Part shown: positions 8,968-17,294 of the stretch, in pieces
How the letters are laid out: each line of letters begins with the position of its first letter
Position numbering within the stretch: the first letter of the stretch is position 1
Origin: Hyphomicrobiales bacterium
GTDB lineage: Bacteria > Pseudomonadota > Alphaproteobacteria > Rhizobiales > Rhizobiaceae
DNA: 64,000 nt
Direction: 5' to 3'
NCBI GenBank assembly: GCA_900465915.1
Contig: UBKJ01000014.1
Span: 1-64,000, forward strand
Position numbers and translations under genes: made by a program
Notes under the pieces: generated by a model
What the model saw: the letters and a program-made list of their open reading frames with translations, nothing else
The model's database searches: none
What the model was told of the DNA's origin: nothing

Positions 8968-9954
8968 ATGACTCAAGACATCTCCGTGACATCCGTCGCC
9001 AAGGCCAGGCGCGGCGGCCTCGTCGCCCGGTTCTGGCGCTGGGAGGCGAGCGGCATCCTCGTGGCGCTCGTGGCCCTCATGCTGGTGCTGTCGCTGGCGA
9101 CGGACAATTTCCTGTCGACCTACAACCTGTCGGTCGTCGCCCGCCAGGCGGCCTTCGTCGGCCTGGTGGCGCTGGGCCAGACGCTGGTGCTGCTGGTCGG
9201 CGGCATCGACCTTTCGGTGGGCGCGGCGGCGGGCCTGTCGGCCATCGTCGGCTCGCTGCTCCTCACCATGTTCGGGGTGCATCCCTATCTGGTCATTCCG
9301 CTGACCATGCTGTTCGGCATGTGCCTCGGCTTCGTCAACGGCTGCTTCGTGGCCGGCTTGCGGCTCAATCCCTTTATTGTCACGCTTGCGACATGGGAGA
9401 TCTTCGCCGGCCTCACCATGGTCATCACCAAGGGCTATCCGATCCGCCCGCTGGGCGAGACCTTCGGCTTTTTCGGCAAGGGCGAAATCCTTTCGGTTCC
9501 CGTGCCGGTGCTGATCTTCATCGTCTCGGGCGTCGTGCTGGTCTGGCTCCTGTCGCAGACGCGCTTCGGCCGCAACATCTTCGCCGTCGGCGGCAATCGC
9601 GACGCGGCGGTGCTGGTCGGCATCCGCGCCAAGCGGGTCGAGTTCCTGGTCTTCGGCCTCGCCGGCATGTTCGCCGCGCTCGCCGGCATCCTCTTCGCCA
9701 GCCGCATGGACGCGGGCCAGCCTTCGGTGGGCGAGGGCTGGCTGATGGGCGCCATCACCGCCGCCATCCTGGGCGGCACCAGCCTGCGCGGCGGGCAGGG
9801 CTCGGTCGTCGGCACGATGCTGGGCGCGCTGCTCCTGACCGTGCTCGCCAACGGCACGGTGCTGCTCAACGTCTCGGGCTTCTGGCAGCGCGTCATCGTC
9901 GGCGGCGTGGTGCTGATCGCGGTGCTGGTCGATCTCTTCCGCCGCCGCGGCTGA
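8968..9954 (+). CDS. Sugar ABC transporter permease (RbsC-like)
   Basis: A 328-residue inner-membrane protein with about ten hydrophobic segments. It carries the conserved ALGQTLVLLVGGIDLSVGA region near residue 70 and the C-terminal GGTSLRGGQGSVVGT loop of the ribose-type permease family. The N-terminus is cytoplasmic and charged. It forms the translocation path for the substrate bound by the 6465 product. Confidence 0.9.
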   Translation: MTQDISVTSVAKARRGGLVARFWRWEASGILVALVALMLVLSLATDNFLSTYNLSVVARQAAFVGLVALGQTLVLLVGGIDLSVGAAAGLSAIVGSLLLTMFGVHPYLVIPLTMLFGMCLGFVNGCFVAGLRLNPFIVTLATWEIFAGLTMVITKGYPIRPLGETFGFFGKGEILSVPVPVLIFIVSGVVLVWLLSQTRFGRNIFAVGGNRDAAVLVGIRAKRVEFLVFGLAGMFAALAGILFASRMDAGQPSVGEGWLMGAITAAILGGTSLRGGQGSVVGTMLGALLLTVLANGTVLLNVSGFWQRVIVGGVVLIAVLVDLFRRRG

Positions 9955-10025
9955 GCGGGTTTATGGCAAATCGGGGACAGGTCATTTATAGCTGCGAAGG
10001 CTGAAACGACTTGGGAAAGAGCGAG

Positions 10026-10967
10026 ATGGCGGTGTCCGAACTCAACCATGATTTGCGAACCAGGGCCGCATGGCTCTACTACAAGGAGGGCCTGACGCAG
10101 GACCAGGTGGCGCAGGAGCTGGGCATGACGCGCACCCGCGTGCTGCGCATGCTGGCGGCGGCGCGCGAGGACGGCACGGTGCAGATCCGCGTCCAGTCCA
10201 AGAACAGCCACTGCGTGGAGCTGGAGCGCGAGCTGGAGCGCAAGTTCGGGCTGGAGCGGGCCATCGTGGTGCCGATGCCGCAGAAGCCGGACATGATCCC
10301 CGAGATCATCGGCTCGGTGCTGGGCGAATATCTCACCGACCTCCTGGCCGAGAACATGACCATCGGCCTCGGCTGGGGCAAGACGCTCAGCTCCTGCCTG
10401 CCGTCGATCCCGCAGCAGCAGCATCCTGGCGTGTCGGTGGTGTCGCTTCTGGGCGGGCTCACGCGGGTCAGCACCTTCAACCCGTCCGAATTCGCCTGGC
10501 GGCTGGGCGACCGGCTGTCGGCCGACTGCTACCTGATCGCGGCGCCGGTCTATGCGCCGGACGAGCGCACGCGCGACGCGCTTCTGACGCATCCCGGCAT
10601 CCGCGAGGTGTTCCGCCGCTCGGAGAACCTCGACGTTGCCATCGTCAGCGTCGGCGACCTGTCGCCGACCTCGACCTTCGCCACCTATGGCCTGCTGGAG
10701 AAAGACGAGATGACCTCGCTGCAGCGGGCGGGCGCGGTGGGCGACATATTGTGCCGCTTCATCGACGCCGACGGCCGGCTCGTCGACCACGACGTCAACC
10801 GCCGCGTGGTGGCGGCCGATCCGCGCTCGCTGCGTTCGGCGCGCAAGATCGTGCTGGCCTCGGGCGGCTGGCACAAGATCCTGGCCTTCCGCGCGGCGAT
10901 GAAGCTCATGTCGCCGCAGGTCATCCTCACCGACGAACAGGTGGGGGAGCGCCTGCTCGACGACTGA
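10026..10967 (+). CDS. SorC/DeoR-family transcriptional regulator
   Basis: A 313-residue regulator. The N-terminal helix-turn-helix (about residues 15-45: YYKEGLTQDQVAQELGMTRTRVLRML) is followed by a SorC-type sugar-binding domain with the GLGWGKTL phosphate-loop motif and VVSLLGGLTR. Family members bind phosphorylated sugars and control their own catabolic operons. It lies directly downstream of the permease and before a sugar kinase, so it probably senses a phosphorylated intermediate made by that kinase. The ATG at 10026 is used; a TTG at 10011 in frame is possible. The repeated GAACATTT motifs are its most likely operators. Confidence 0.85.
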   Translation: MAVSELNHDLRTRAAWLYYKEGLTQDQVAQELGMTRTRVLRMLAAAREDGTVQIRVQSKNSHCVELERELERKFGLERAIVVPMPQKPDMIPEIIGSVLGEYLTDLLAENMTIGLGWGKTLSSCLPSIPQQQHPGVSVVSLLGGLTRVSTFNPSEFAWRLGDRLSADCYLIAAPVYAPDERTRDALLTHPGIREVFRRSENLDVAIVSVGDLSPTSTFATYGLLEKDEMTSLQRAGAVGDILCRFIDADGRLVDHDVNRRVVAADPRSLRSARKIVLASGGWHKILAFRAAMKLMSPQVILTDEQVGERLLDD

Positions 10968-11046
10968 CGGGCCGGCCGGCGCGGCGATTATTCGATCACA
11001 GACAGGGGGCTTCGGCGCTGGCCGGGGCTCCGGGAGGAGAACCGAC

Positions 11047-12003
11047 ATGCAATACGACTACACCTCGATCGGCTTTTACACCTTCGACTGCCTCGGCCGT
11101 CCCGTCACCGCGATCCCGCCCGGCGGCGAGACCTATTTCATCGAGGAGCTGACCATGGCCGTCTCGGGCGCCGCCGGCGCCGCGGCGGTGGCGGCGGCCA
11201 AATACGGGCTTAAGGTATTGGCGGTGGGCGGCGTCGGCGACGACCTGATGGGCGATTGGGTCATCCGCCGCATGAAGCAGTTCGGCATAGACACCTCGAT
11301 GATGCAGCTCTGCGAGAATGTCGGAACCTCCTCCACCATCGTCACCACCCGGCCCGACGGCCAGCGGCCGGCGCTGCACATGCGCGGCGCGACGGGGGCC
11401 TTTGTCATCCGCGAGGAGGATTACGACAAGGTGCTCGACGCCCGGATCGTCCATATGGGCGGCACGGGCCTCATGGACCGGATGGACGGCGAGCGCAGCT
11501 TTCGTCTGATGGCCGAGGCCAAGCGCCGGGGCCGCGTCACGACGCTGGACGTCTTCGCCGCGAGCCGCGAGCATATGGATAACGTCGCCGGCCTGCTGCC
11601 GCACACCGATTATTTCATCCCCTCCATCGAGGAGGCGCGGGCGCTGTCGGGCCTGCACGACAAGGAGGAGATCGGCAAGTATTTCAACGATCTCGGCGTG
11701 CAATGCACGGTGATGACGATGGGGGCCGACGGCGTCTATTATCACCATGTCGACGGGACGCGTTTCCATATGCCCGCCTTCGACATCGAGGTGGTCTGCA
11801 CCTGCGGCTGCGGCGACGCCTTCAACGCCGGCTTCGCGGCCGGATTGCTGCGCGGCCTCGACCCCGAGCAGACGACGCGGCTGGGGCAGGCCTCCTCCGC
11901 CCTCAACGCGACCGGGCTGGGCAGCCAGGCGGGGATCGTCGATCTCGATTCGACCCTGGCCTTCATCGAGCGCACGAAGACGAAGACCTCCAAGGCCGCG
12001 TGA
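11047..12003 (+). CDS. PfkB-family carbohydrate kinase
   Basis: A 318-residue ribokinase-like kinase. The substrate-side glycine motif lies near residue 40 (SGAAGAAAVAAAKYG) and the C-terminal PfkB signature reads CTCGCGDAFNAGF near residue 255. It keeps the catalytic Asp and anion-hole glycines but has cysteines where DTTGAGD is usual. It would phosphorylate a sugar, ketose or sugar acid with ATP. A GGGAGGAGA site precedes the ATG. The position after the SorC gene suggests that its product is the inducer. The exact substrate cannot be read. Confidence 0.83.
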   Translation: MQYDYTSIGFYTFDCLGRPVTAIPPGGETYFIEELTMAVSGAAGAAAVAAAKYGLKVLAVGGVGDDLMGDWVIRRMKQFGIDTSMMQLCENVGTSSTIVTTRPDGQRPALHMRGATGAFVIREEDYDKVLDARIVHMGGTGLMDRMDGERSFRLMAEAKRRGRVTTLDVFAASREHMDNVAGLLPHTDYFIPSIEEARALSGLHDKEEIGKYFNDLGVQCTVMTMGADGVYYHHVDGTRFHMPAFDIEVVCTCGCGDAFNAGFAAGLLRGLDPEQTTRLGQASSALNATGLGSQAGIVDLDSTLAFIERTKTKTSKAA

Positions 12004-12141
12004 TAGGGGAAGGGGAGCGAGGCGGCCGTTTCTCGCTCGCTGGATGTTGAATGGCGCTTGAAGCTCCATGCGATGTAAGTTGCGCCGCCGCCGGTTCATG
12101 GATGGGCGGCGAACATCGTCTTCAGCAGCAGGAACGCCTTC

Positions 12142-13014
12142 ATGACGCCTCCCACAGTCGCTCGTCTGGCGGAAATCTTCAAGCGGCGCAGCGCCACGCT
12201 GGTTCCCGGCGCGTTCAACGCGCTGTCGGCGCGCGCGATCGCCGATCTCGGCTACGAGACCATTTACGTCACTGGCGCGGGCGTCACCAACGGCGCGCTC
12301 GGCATGCCCGATATCGGGCTGATCACGATGACGGAGCTGGCCAATACGGTGACCGCGATCCGCGACTGCGTGGAGACGCCGCTGATCGTCGACGCCGACA
12401 CCGGCTTCGGCAACGCCGTCAACACGATGCGCACCGTGCGCGCGCTGGAGCGCGCCGGCGCCGACGCCGTCCAGATCGAGGATCAGGTCTTTCCGAAGAA
12501 ATGCGGCCATTTCGCCGGCAAGGAGGTCGCGCCGCTCGACGAGATGCTCGGCAAGATCAAGGCGGCGGTGGACACGCGCCGGCATATGCTCGTCGTGGCC
12601 CGCACCGACGCGCGCGCCGTCAACGGCCTCGACGACGCCATCGAGCGCGCCCAGCGCTTCGTGGAGGCCGGCGCCGACGCCGTCTTCATCGAAGCGCCGC
12701 GCACGGTCGAGGAACTGGCCCGTATCACGCGGGAGGTCGACGCCCCGCATTTCGCCAATATGGTGCTGGGCGGCCTGACGCCGGTGCTGGCGCGCGAGGA
12801 GCTGGAGCGGCTCGGCTTCTCGGTCGCGCTCTACGCCAACGCCGCCCTTCAGGCCGCGCTGCTGGGCATGCAGAACGCGCTCGCGCGGCTGAAGCAGGAC
12901 GGCCGGCTGGACGAGGCGAGCGGCCTGATGGCCACATTCGCCGAGCGCCAGCGCATCGTCGGCAAGCCGGATTTCGACAGGCTCGAAAAGAAATATGCGA
13001 TATCGAGCGAGTGA
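12142..13014 (+). CDS. Isocitrate lyase/PEP mutase-family C-C lyase
   Basis: A 290-residue TIM-barrel protein of the ICL/PEPM superfamily. It shows the metal-binding VDADTGFGNAVN motif, EDQVFPKKCGHF with the KKCGH active-site loop, and a VARTDAR motif. The KKCGH loop marks lyases such as 2-methylisocitrate lyase, oxaloacetate decarboxylase and 2,3-dimethylmalate lyase rather than PEP mutase. It starts 138 bases after the kinase and is probably in the same operon. It could release pyruvate or a similar C3 unit from the pathway product; that role is inference. Confidence 0.8.
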   Translation: MTPPTVARLAEIFKRRSATLVPGAFNALSARAIADLGYETIYVTGAGVTNGALGMPDIGLITMTELANTVTAIRDCVETPLIVDADTGFGNAVNTMRTVRALERAGADAVQIEDQVFPKKCGHFAGKEVAPLDEMLGKIKAAVDTRRHMLVVARTDARAVNGLDDAIERAQRFVEAGADAVFIEAPRTVEELARITREVDAPHFANMVLGGLTPVLAREELERLGFSVALYANAALQAALLGMQNALARLKQDGRLDEASGLMATFAERQRIVGKPDFDRLEKKYAISSE

Positions 13015-13122
13015 CGGGAACCGTCTCGAAAACGTGACCGTTTCGCGCTATGTTGGGGTTCCCATCGCCGGCGTAACTGCTAACAATGGCGAGCATCGTT
13101 CATCCAGTCGAAGGAGAAGCCT

Positions 13123-13218
13123 ATGTCCTGGCATGCGCCGAAATTCATCGAAGTCAGCTGCGGCATGGAGATCAACCGCTACGCGCCGGCGGACGGCGAC
13201 GAGCCGATCCTGTTCTGA
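13123..13218 (+). CDS. pqqA: PqqA, precursor peptide of pyrroloquinoline quinone
   Basis: A 31-residue peptide beginning MSWHAPKFIEVSCGMEINRY. It has the invariant Glu16 and Tyr20 (E-x-x-x-Y) that PqqE crosslinks to build PQQ. An AAGGAG site (13111-13116) precedes the ATG, and pqqB starts 29 bases after the stop. Length and motif match the family well. The about 100 bases upstream hold an imperfect inverted repeat (CGAAAACG / CCGTTTCG near 13028-13046) but no clear sigma-70 promoter. Confidence 0.95.
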   Translation: MSWHAPKFIEVSCGMEINRYAPADGDEPILF

Positions 13219-13247
13219 GCCGCGCGGGCGGACCCGAATCTGAATCT

Positions 13248-14153
13248 ATGACGGAGTTCCGCTCGATCGTGATCGGGGCCGCCGCCGGCGGCGGCCTCCC
13301 GCAATGGAATTGCGGCTGTGAAAACTGCCGTCTCGCGCGCGCGTCCTCGCCGGATCGGCTCGTCCCGCAGACGCAATCCTCGCTCGCGGTCAGCGGCGAC
13401 GGCGAAAACTGGGCCTTGCTCAACGCCTCCCCGGATATCCGCCAGCAGCTCATCAACACCCCCGCGCTGCATCCGCGCGCGCTGCGCGACAGCCCGATCG
13501 GCACGGTTCTGCTCACCAATGGCGACATCGATCACATCGCCGGCCTGCTGACGCTGCGTGAGAAGCAGCCGTTCCGGCTGGCGATGACGGCGGCCATTCA
13601 CGACGTGCTTCAGGAAAACCCGGTCTTTCGCGCGCTCGATCCCGATTTCGTAAAACGCGAGATCGTGGCGTTGGACCGGTTCTTCACCCTGACGCCAGGG
13701 ATCGAGGCGCGTCTCTTTTCCGTTCCCGGAAAGGTCCCGCTGTTTCTGGAGGGCGAAAACCCCGATACGGCGCTGGAAGGCGAGCAGACGGTCGGCGTCG
13801 AACTGCGCGCGGGCCGCCGCAAAGCCTTTTACATTCCCGGCTGCGCGGTGATCCGCGACGATCTCAAGCGCCGCATCGACGGCGCGGACGTCCTCTATTT
13901 CGACGGTACGCTTTTCAGCGACGACGAGATGATCCGGTCGGGAACCGGCGTCAAGACCGGCCGCCGCATGGGACATATTTCCATTTCCGGCCCGGACGGA
14001 AGCCTGGAGGCGCTGCGCGGCCTCGCCATCCGCCGCAAGGTCTATGTCCATATCAACAACACCAATCCCATCTGGCGCGACGGCCCCGAGCGACGCTATG
14101 TCGAGGACAACGGGTTCGAAGTCGCCTTCGATGGCAAGGAGATCAGCCTATGA
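13248..14153 (+). CDS. pqqB: PqqB, PQQ biosynthesis metallo-hydrolase
   Basis: A 301-residue protein of the metallo-beta-lactamase fold. It has the PqqB N-terminus (VIGAAAGGGLPQWNCGC with paired cysteines) and the LLTNGDIDHIAGLL metal-site region. In the family it acts as an oxygenase/hydroxylase on the crosslinked Glu-Tyr intermediate. The ATG at 13248 is used. Its stop overlaps a small duplicated sequence ahead of pqqC. Length is typical. Confidence 0.93.
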   Translation: MTEFRSIVIGAAAGGGLPQWNCGCENCRLARASSPDRLVPQTQSSLAVSGDGENWALLNASPDIRQQLINTPALHPRALRDSPIGTVLLTNGDIDHIAGLLTLREKQPFRLAMTAAIHDVLQENPVFRALDPDFVKREIVALDRFFTLTPGIEARLFSVPGKVPLFLEGENPDTALEGEQTVGVELRAGRRKAFYIPGCAVIRDDLKRRIDGADVLYFDGTLFSDDEMIRSGTGVKTGRRMGHISISGPDGSLEALRGLAIRRKVYVHINNTNPIWRDGPERRYVEDNGFEVAFDGKEISL

Positions 14154-14175
14154 AAGACGTGCTATGAAAGACGGG
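14148..14175 (+). repeat. Tandem 14-base duplication at the pqqB-pqqC junction
   Basis: CTATGAAAGACGTG at 14148-14161 is followed directly by CTATGAAAGACGGG at 14162-14175, one mismatch apart. The first copy overlaps the pqqB stop and would start a five-codon frame (MKDVL, stop). The second copy gives the pqqC start in a different frame. Confidence 0.9.
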
Positions 14176-14928
14176 GCCGACCGGGAAAGCTTTCACGCCC
14201 GCCTGCTGGCTATCGGCCATGCGCGCTATCACGACAAGCATCCGTTCCACATCCGCCTGCATGGCGGCGAATGCACCATGACGGAAGTGCGCGCATGGGT
14301 GATCAACCGCTACTGCTACCAGAGCAGCATCCCCATGAAGGACGCCGCCTTCCTCTCGCGCTGCGAGGACGTGGACATGCGCCGCGCCTGGCGCTCGCGC
14401 ATCGAGGACCATGACGGCGGTCTTCACGAGGGCGGCGGCATCCGCCGCTGGCTCAGGCTGGCCGAGGCGGTCGGCCTCGATCCCGATTACGTCGCCTCGG
14501 GCCGCGGCATATTGCCGGCCACGCGCTTCGCGGTCGGGGCCTATGTGCACTATGTGCGCGACAAGCCGCTGCTCGAAGCGGTGGCTTCCTCGCTGACCGA
14601 GCTTTTCGCGCCGAAGATCCACAAGGACCGCATCGCCGGCCTGCTCAGGCATTACGCCTTCGCCGACGAAGCGGCGCTGTCCTATTTCCGCCAGCGGCTC
14701 AACGAAGCGCCGGTCGACGTGGAATACGGCCTCGCCTATGTGCTCGAACATGCCGACACGCTGGAGAAGCAGGATGCGGTCGCCGCCGCGCTGACCTTCA
14801 AGACCGACGTGCTGTGGGCGCAGCTCGACGCGCTCTATTCCGCCTATGTCACGCCGGGCATGATCCCGCCGGGCGCGTGGGACGGCAGGGAAGGCGTGAC
14901 CCCCGACTGGGAAAGGGCTTCCGCATGA
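14164..14928 (+). CDS. pqqC: PqqC, pyrroloquinoline-quinone synthase
   Basis: A 254-residue helical oxidase that performs the final ring closure and eight-electron oxidation to PQQ using oxygen. Family residues are visible: HPFHIRLHGGECT near the start, NRYCYQSSIPMKDAAFLSRC, and the His-rich middle (EDHDGG). The start is the second ATG of a tandem duplication; the first ATG is out of frame. The stop overlaps the pqqD ATG (ATGA), so the two are translationally coupled. Confidence 0.94.
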   Translation: MKDGADRESFHARLLAIGHARYHDKHPFHIRLHGGECTMTEVRAWVINRYCYQSSIPMKDAAFLSRCEDVDMRRAWRSRIEDHDGGLHEGGGIRRWLRLAEAVGLDPDYVASGRGILPATRFAVGAYVHYVRDKPLLEAVASSLTELFAPKIHKDRIAGLLRHYAFADEAALSYFRQRLNEAPVDVEYGLAYVLEHADTLEKQDAVAAALTFKTDVLWAQLDALYSAYVTPGMIPPGAWDGREGVTPDWERASA

Positions 14929-15224
14929 GCGAAGCCGAAAACGTCGCGATCAACCCGGCCGACATCGTGAAGCTCGCCCGCGGCGTGCGCCTGCGGGAAG
15001 ACGAGGTGCGCGGGCGCACCGTGCTGCTCGCGCCCGAGCGCGCCATGGCGCTGGACGATATCGCGGTGCTGATCGTCAAGGCGCTGGACGGGGTGCGCAG
15101 CCTCGACGTGATTTGCGACGATTTCGCCGTCCGCTTCGCGGCGCCCCGCGACCAGATCGCCGGCGACGTGCTCGCCTTCGTGCGCGAACTGGCCAACCGC
15201 CGCATGATCGAGATCGTGACATGA
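14925..15224 (+). CDS. pqqD: PqqD, PqqA-binding peptide chaperone
   Basis: A 99-residue protein of the RiPP recognition element family. It binds PqqA and presents it to PqqE. It contains GVRLREDEVRGRTVLLAPE and a C-terminal winged-helix part ending FVRELANRRMIEIVT. It overlaps pqqC by four bases at its start and pqqE by four bases at its end. Slightly longer than the usual 90-95 residues. Confidence 0.92.
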   Translation: MSEAENVAINPADIVKLARGVRLREDEVRGRTVLLAPERAMALDDIAVLIVKALDGVRSLDVICDDFAVRFAAPRDQIAGDVLAFVRELANRRMIEIVT

Positions 15225-16348
15225 GCGAGGCCGCGGCGATGCAGGCGCTCAAGGCGAACCGGCTCGCGCCGCCGCCCATGGCCCTGCTCGCCGAACTGAC
15301 CCACCGCTGCCCGCTGGCTTGCCCCTATTGCTCCAATCCGCTGGAACTGATCGGTGCGAAGCAGGAGCTTTCGACGCAGGAATGGATCGACGTATTCCAT
15401 CAGGCGGCGAAAATGGGTGTGCTGCACCTGCATCTTTCCGGCGGCGAGCCGGCGGCGCGGCGCGATCTTACGGACCTCACGAAAGCCGCGGCCGATTGCG
15501 GCCTCTACACCAACCTGATCACCTCCGGCGTCGGGCTGACGGAAGCGCGGCTTCTGGCGCTGGGCGAGGCGGGCCTCGACCACGTGCAGCTTTCGCTGCA
15601 GGGCGCGGATGCGGCCTCGGCCGACCGGATCGGTGGCTACAAGGGCGGTTTCGAGCGCAAGATGGCCGTGGCCGGATGGGTGGCCGCCGCCGGCGTTCCG
15701 CTGACGGTCAACGCCATCTGCCACAAGCAGAACATGGACCAGCTCGACGCCATGCTGGAGCTGGCCATGCGGCTTGGGGCGCGGCGCATCGAGATCGCCA
15801 CGGTGCAATTCCACGGCTGGGCGGAGAAGAACAAGGCGGCCCTGCTGCCGACGCGCGAGCAGGTGGCGGCGGCCAACCGCACGGTCACGGAAGCGCGCAA
15901 GCGCCTCGAAGGCCGGCTGGTGATCGACTACGTCCCCGCCGACTATTATTCCTCCTATCCCAAGGCCTGCATGGGCGGCTGGGGCCGCGTCGGCCTCAAC
16001 GTGACGCCCGATGGCCGCGTCCTGCCCTGCCACGCGGCGGAGACCATCCCCTCGCTGTCCTTCGACAATGTGCGCGATCACGCGCTGGCCGACATCTGGT
16101 ACGATGGCGCGGCCTTCAACGCCTATCGCGGCGACGACTGGATGCCCGATCTCTGCCGGAGCTGCGAGCGCAAGAACATCGATTTCGGCGGTTGTCGTTG
16201 CCAAGCCATGGCTCTCGCCGGCGACGCCAGCGCGACCGACCCCGTCTGCATGCGCTCCCCGCTGCGCGACATGGTGACGGCGATGGCGGAAGAACAATCG
16301 CGCGCTCCCTTGCCGGAAAGCTTTATCTATCGGCAGTTCGCCGGATAG
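15221..16348 (+). CDS. pqqE: PqqE, radical SAM PqqA glutamate-tyrosine crosslinking enzyme
   Basis: A 375-residue radical SAM/SPASM enzyme. The radical SAM cluster motif is CPLACPYC near residue 28. The SPASM domain cysteines lie in the C-terminal third (KACMGGWG, LPCHAAE, CRSCERKN, GGCRCQ, DPVC). It forms the C-C bond between Glu16 and Tyr20 of PqqA. This is the last gene of the pqqABCDE operon and is followed by a strong terminator. No PQQ-dependent dehydrogenase is encoded in the window. Confidence 0.95.
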   Translation: MSEAAAMQALKANRLAPPPMALLAELTHRCPLACPYCSNPLELIGAKQELSTQEWIDVFHQAAKMGVLHLHLSGGEPAARRDLTDLTKAAADCGLYTNLITSGVGLTEARLLALGEAGLDHVQLSLQGADAASADRIGGYKGGFERKMAVAGWVAAAGVPLTVNAICHKQNMDQLDAMLELAMRLGARRIEIATVQFHGWAEKNKAALLPTREQVAAANRTVTEARKRLEGRLVIDYVPADYYSSYPKACMGGWGRVGLNVTPDGRVLPCHAAETIPSLSFDNVRDHALADIWYDGAAFNAYRGDDWMPDLCRSCERKNIDFGGCRCQAMALAGDASATDPVCMRSPLRDMVTAMAEEQSRAPLPESFIYRQFAG

Positions 16349-16379
16349 GCAGCTCCATCATCCGCTTCGTTAAAAAGAA

Positions 16380-16409
16380 AAAGGCCGGACGGCGAACCGT
16401 CCGGCCTTT
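16380..16409. terminator. Bidirectional terminator between pqqE and the efe operon
   Basis: A 13-base perfect stem (AAAGGCCGGACGG / CCGTCCGGCCTTT) with a CGAA tetraloop, flanked by A-rich sequence on the left and TTCTT on the right. It serves both convergent operons. Confidence 0.88.
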
Positions 16410-16430
16410 CTTCTGCACTATGGAAACCGA

Positions 16431-17261
16431 TCAGTTCAGGCCGAGCGTGCCGCGCAGCTTGGAGAGGTCTTCCGCCAGCGTGGTGACCGGGCCGGCGAGG
16501 GCCTTGCGGTCGGCCTCGGTCAGCTTGTCGTAGGTCTCGTAGCCTTCCTTGGTCTTGTACTTGGCGAGGATGTCCTCGACAGTCTTGAAATTGGCCTCTA
16601 CTTTCTTGAGCAAAGCCGGGTCCTGCTTCTTGACCAGCGGGGCGAGCAGGTCGACGATCTTCTTGGCGCCGTCGACATTGCCCTTGAAGTCGAAGAGGTC
16701 GGTGTGGCTGTAGCGGTCTTCCTCGCCGGTGATCTTGGTCGAGGCCACTTCCTCCATCAGCGCCGCGGCGCCGCCCACCACCTTTTCCGGCGGGAAGGTC
16801 AGGCCCTTGAGGCGGCTCTGCAATTCGGTGACGTCGGCGTTGAGCTTGTCGGCGAGCGGACCGAGGTCCTTGGTGGAGTTCTCGCTGAACAGGCCGTATT
16901 CGATGCGGTGGAAGCCGACGAAATCGGCCGACTTCTCCTTCTGCTCATGGTCGTCGGCGCGCGAGTCGATGGCCGAATCGAGGTCGGAGAACAGCTCCGC
17001 CACCGGCTCGATCTTCTCATAGGTCACGCGGGTGGGCGCGTAGAGCTTCTTGGCCTTCTCCAGGTCGCCGGCCTTGACCGCGTCGGTGAAGACCTTGGTG
17101 TCCTTGACCAGCTTGTCCAGGTTCTTCTGGACGAAGATCTTGTAGTCGGCGATCGGCTGGACCAGGTCCTCGGCGGAAACCGCGGCGGCCTGGGCCAGGC
17201 CCGCGCCGGCCAGCAGCACGAGCGCGGAGGCGGCGGACAGAAGCGAAGTGCGACGTATCAT
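16431..17261 (-). CDS. efeM: EfeM-type imelysin (M75) periplasmic iron-uptake protein
   Basis: A 276-residue secreted protein with signal peptide ([20 protein letters not shown]) and an imelysin/M75 domain with the conserved [10 protein letters not shown] (HxxE) motif. It lacks the cupredoxin domain of full EfeO, so it matches the EfeM form. In the family it binds metal for delivery to the EfeU permease. It is the last gene of efeU-efeO-efeB-efeM, 33 bases after efeB. Its similarity to the imelysin half of the efeO product at 18621 suggests duplication or functional partition. Confidence 0.85.
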   Translation of the reverse strand: MIRRTSLLSAASALVLLAGAGLAQAAAVSAEDLVQPIADYKIFVQKNLDKLVKDTKVFTDAVKAGDLEKAKKLYAPTRVTYEKIEPVAELFSDLDSAIDSRADDHEQKEKSADFVGFHRIEYGLFSENSTKDLGPLADKLNADVTELQSRLKGLTFPPEKVVGGAAALMEEVASTKITGEEDRYSHTDLFDFKGNVDGAKKIVDLLAPLVKKQDPALLKKVEANFKTVEDILAKYKTKEGYETYDKLTEADRKALAGPVTTLAEDLSKLRGTLGLN

Positions 17262-17294
17262 GGGAGAGATCCCCTCTGGTTGAAAAAGGTTGAA

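Noticed and set aside
12004-12141. Promoter separating the lyase from the kinase operon
   Set aside because: No good -35/-10 pair or terminator is visible in the 138 bases, so there is no basis to split the operon.
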